From contig CP029329.1 of NCBI GenBank assembly GCA_003129525.1, positions 1,147,501 through 1,211,500 of the forward strand: 64,000 bases of DNA. Reading direction: 5' to 3'. Positions within the stretch are counted from its first letter, which is position 1. Each line of letters opens with the position of its first letter. The position numbers were made by a program, and so were the translations under genes. Positions 61,789-64,000 of the stretch are shown here, one piece after another. The notes beneath the pieces are model-generated. The model searched no databases, was not told the DNA's origin, and saw only the letters and a program-made list of their open reading frames with translations. This DNA is from Clostridium beijerinckii. Its GTDB lineage: Bacteria; Bacillota; Clostridia; Clostridiales; Clostridiaceae.

Positions 61789-62595
61789 ATGTTGAAGAAT
61801 ATTACAATAGGACAGTATTTACCAGGAGATTCCTTTATTCATAAGTTAGATCCTAGAACGAAAATTCTAATATCAATACTCTTTATTGCATGTCTATTTA
61901 TTATAAATAAATTTGTTGGATACACAATTATTATTGCATTTTTGCTTGTAGTAATATTTATAGCCAAAATTCCACTTAGATTTATTTTTAATGGATTAAA
62001 GCCAGTTTTTTTATTGGTAGTGTTAACAGCGGCTTTGAATATATTTATGATTACTGGTGCAGAGGGCACAGAAGTTTTGAGGATAGGATTTCTAAAAGTG
62101 TATCCAGAAGGGTTAAGTATTGCAGCTTTTATGGCTATTAGGTTAATTTTGTTGATAATAGGAACATCATTGTTAACATTAACTACGTCTCCTATTGAAT
62201 TGACAGATGGAATTGAAAGATTACTTAAGCCAATTGGAAGGGAAATAGCTCATGAGTTAGCTATGATGATGACAATAGCACTAAGATTTATTCCTACATT
62301 AATAGATGAAACCGATAAGATAATGAAAGCTCAAAAGGCTAGGGGCGCTGATTTTGAATCAGGTGGAGTTATAAAGAAAGCTAAAAGTTTAGTACCAATA
62401 TTAGTGCCTTTATTTATAAGTTCATTTAGAAGAGCTGATGAACTTGCTATGGCAATGGAAGCAAGGGGTTATAGAGGTGGCTCTGGAAGAACTAGAATGA
62501 AAGTATTAATGTTTTCATCTAAGGATGTAATTGCTTTTGTTGTATTTGGTGTATTAGTTGTATGGTGTTTAGTCGTTAGATTTGTATTAAGTTAA
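61789..62595 (+). CDS. ecfT: ECF transporter transmembrane protein EcfT
   Basis: A 268-residue membrane protein with about six hydrophobic segments. The coupling motifs with the Ala-Arg-Gly signature are visible at KAQKARGAD and again at MEARGYRGG, which contact the two ATPases. It begins 8 nt after ecfA2 with AAAAGGGGG upstream. Confidence 0.95.
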   Translation: MLKNITIGQYLPGDSFIHKLDPRTKILISILFIACLFIINKFVGYTIIIAFLLVVIFIAKIPLRFIFNGLKPVFLLVVLTAALNIFMITGAEGTEVLRIGFLKVYPEGLSIAAFMAIRLILLIIGTSLLTLTTSPIELTDGIERLLKPIGREIAHELAMMMTIALRFIPTLIDETDKIMKAQKARGADFESGGVIKKAKSLVPILVPLFISSFRRADELAMAMEARGYRGGSGRTRMKVLMFSSKDVIAFVVFGVLVVWCLVVRFVLS

Positions 62596-62611
62596 GATTA
62601 AGAGGATATAA

Positions 62612-63346
62612 ATGAGAAATATAAAATTAATAATTGAATTTGATGGAAGTAATTTTTCTGGATGGCAAAGGCAACCTATAGGAAGAACTGTTCAAAGCGT
62701 AATAGAAATAGCAATATTTAAGGCTACAGGAGAAAATATTATAATTAATGGAAGTTCTAGGACTGATGCGGGGGTACATGCAAGAGGACTGGTTGCAAGC
62801 TTTTTTACTAATAGTACTATACCAGGAGATAAATTTAGAGAGGCTATAAATACAAGATTACCTGAGGATGTATCTATTATTAAATCCGAAGAGGTTGATA
62901 AAAATTTTCATGCCAGGTATTCTTCAAAGGGAAAAACATATTCTTATACTATTGTTAATAGATATGAAAGATTGTCTTTAGGTCATCAATATTTATATCA
63001 TTGTAGATATAAATTAGATGTTGATGAAATGAGAAAAGCTTGCAAGTATTTTATAGGTAAGCATGATTTTAAAGCATTTATGTCTCCGGGAAGCTCTATA
63101 AAAACAACTACACGAAATATTGAAGAATTGTATATAGAACAAAAGAGGGATAGAATAAAAATATTTATAACAGCTGATGGCTTTTTATACAATATGGTCA
63201 GAATAATAGTGGGAACTTTAATTAAAGTTGGAAATGGAAAATTGAAAGCTGAAGAGATAGAAAGCATAATAATAGAAGGCAATAGAAAAAGAGCAGGTAT
63301 GTGTATATCACCAAATGGTTTAATATTAGAAAAAGTTTTTTATTAA
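62612..63346 (+). CDS. truA: tRNA pseudouridine(38-40) synthase
   Basis: A 244-residue enzyme that makes pseudouridine in the anticodon stem-loop. The catalytic Asp52 lies in [11 protein letters not shown] (47-57), and [17 protein letters not shown] is the conserved C-terminal block. It is 16 nt after ecfT, in the usual order ecfA1-ecfA2-ecfT-truA-rplM-rpsI. Confidence 0.96.
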   Translation: MRNIKLIIEFDGSNFSGWQRQPIGRTVQSVIEIAIFKATGENIIINGSSRTDAGVHARGLVASFFTNSTIPGDKFREAINTRLPEDVSIIKSEEVDKNFHARYSSKGKTYSYTIVNRYERLSLGHQYLYHCRYKLDVDEMRKACKYFIGKHDFKAFMSPGSSIKTTTRNIEELYIEQKRDRIKIFITADGFLYNMVRIIVGTLIKVGNGKLKAEEIESIIIEGNRKRAGMCISPNGLILEKVFY

Positions 63347-63360
63347 ATGGCAAAAAAATG

Positions 63361-63389
63361 TTGACACGCCCGTATGCGTGTATTATAAT
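63361..63389 (+). promoter_or_regulatory. rplM-rpsI promoter
   Basis: TTGACA, 17-bp spacer, TATAAT, an exact consensus promoter starting 14 bp after truA. Confidence 0.87.
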
Positions 63390-63419
63390 AAGTTTGTTTG
63401 TTAAAACATTTATGTATAT

Positions 63420-63473
63420 AAGATCCACTAACCTCGGGTCTTGATATAAAAGAAATTTACCTTTAAAAGGTAA
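63420..63473 (+). promoter_or_regulatory. L13 leader
   Basis: AAGATCC (63420-63426)/GGGTCTT (63436-63442) and TTACCTT (63457-63463)/AAGGTAA (63467-63473) form two hairpins in the 5' untranslated region of rplM. The first agrees with the Firmicute L13 leader as I recall it, thought to mediate L13 autoregulation. Confidence 0.6.
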
Positions 63474-63504
63474 GGAAATAATGTAAGTTCAAGGAGGGAA
63501 ACAG

Positions 63505-63939
63505 ATGAAATCATACATTGCTAAAGCAAGTGAAATCGAAAGAAAATGGTATGTAGTTGATGCAGATGGTAAGACACTAGGTAGAGTTGCTAGCCAAATT
63601 GCTTCAATTTTAAGAGGTAAGAATAAACCAATATTTACACCTAATGTTGATTGCGGAGACTTCGTTATTGTAATCAATGCAGAAAAAGTTGTTTTAACTG
63701 GTAAGAAGTTAGATCAAAAATTAATGAGAAAACATAGTTTTTATCCAGGTGGATTAAAAGAAACTCCTTATAGAGTAGTATTAGACAAGAAACCTGAATT
63801 CGCTTTTGAAGAAGCTGTAAGAAGAATGCTTCCAAATGGTGTATTAGGAAGACAAATGTTAAAGAAATTAAACGTATATAGAGGCGCAGAACATAATCAT
63901 GCAGCTCAAAAACCAGAAGTACTTGAGTTAAAGTACTAA
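63505..63939 (+). CDS. rplM: 50S ribosomal protein L13
   Basis: A 144-residue early-assembly protein. [19 protein letters not shown] and the [20 protein letters not shown] block are standard. AAGGAGGG precedes the ATG. Confidence 0.97.
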   Translation: MKSYIAKASEIERKWYVVDADGKTLGRVASQIASILRGKNKPIFTPNVDCGDFVIVINAEKVVLTGKKLDQKLMRKHSFYPGGLKETPYRVVLDKKPEFAFEEAVRRMLPNGVLGRQMLKKLNVYRGAEHNHAAQKPEVLELKY

Positions 63940-63965
63940 TACTATCTCGGGAGGAGGAATAAAAA

Positions 63966-64000
63966 ATGGCAAAAGTTCAATATATGGGAACTGGAAGAAG
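63966..64000 (+). CDS. rpsI: 30S ribosomal protein S9 (start only)
   Basis: The first 11 codons (MAKVQYMGTGR) of S9 after GGGAGGAGG; the window ends inside the gene. Position after rplM makes the call secure despite the short piece. Confidence 0.88.
   Translation, partial: MAKVQYMGTGR

Overview
The window is a low-GC, AT-rich stretch of a spore-forming Firmicute chromosome, most likely Clostridium sensu stricto close to the C. beijerinckii group. That placement is inference from codon use, from the sporulation genes gin, ricT and sigH, and from a gene order familiar from clostridial chromosomes. Almost every gene is housekeeping, and ribosome binding sites of the AGGAGG type are strong and decide many starts, including TTG and GTG starts.

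Layout. 1-920: the 3' end of an rRNA operon (23S end, 5S, tRNA-Phe, tRNA-Cys, terminator). 1066-3475: a leftward pair, a CorA-type transporter and an M20 family hydrolase. 3690-7560: gin, a small palindrome-ended element, tmk, the c-di-AMP receptor darA, holB, ricT, an HMA-like miniprotein and a ferredoxin. 7668-8312: a leftward MBL-fold protein. 8434-13020: the stress operon ctsR-mcsA-mcsB-clpC behind a CtsR box. 13159-14420: convergent trxB and a glutaredoxin. 15034-19722: radA, disA, yacL, ispD. 19738-25598: proS under a proline T-box, cysS, an orphan structured RNA, mrnC, rlmB, rae1. 25605-38839: sigH, tRNA-Thr and tuf, rpmG-secE-nusG, rplK-rplA, rplJ-rplL, rpoB-rpoC. 38845-43594: rpsL-rpsG-fusA and a second tuf. 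43829-59843: the S10, spc and alpha operons through rplQ, including secY, adk, map and infA. 60075-64000: the ECF transporter module, truA, rplM and the first codons of rpsI.

How it works together. Most of the window builds and controls ribosomes and RNA polymerase, with candidate autoregulatory leaders before rplK, rplA, rplJ, rpsL, rpsG, rpsJ, rpsM and rplM. disA makes c-di-AMP and darA senses it. ctsR-mcsA-mcsB-clpC handles damaged protein, but this McsB has lost many residues that are conserved in the B. subtilis enzyme. gin, ricT and sigH tie the region to sporulation.

I saw no phage, CRISPR array or defence island. The most unusual items are: a 154-bp palindrome-ended element that splits the gin stop codon and carries a possible 20-codon gene on the other strand; a hairpin element resembling an IS200/IS605 right end inside the proS leader; an orphan multi-stem RNA between cysS and mrnC; an MBL-fold protein whose metal ligands are replaced by Asn or Gln; the diverged McsB; and promoters built into palindromes at rpoC/rpsL, rpmJ/rpsM and rpsJ. 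Family comparisons are from memory, since no search could be run.
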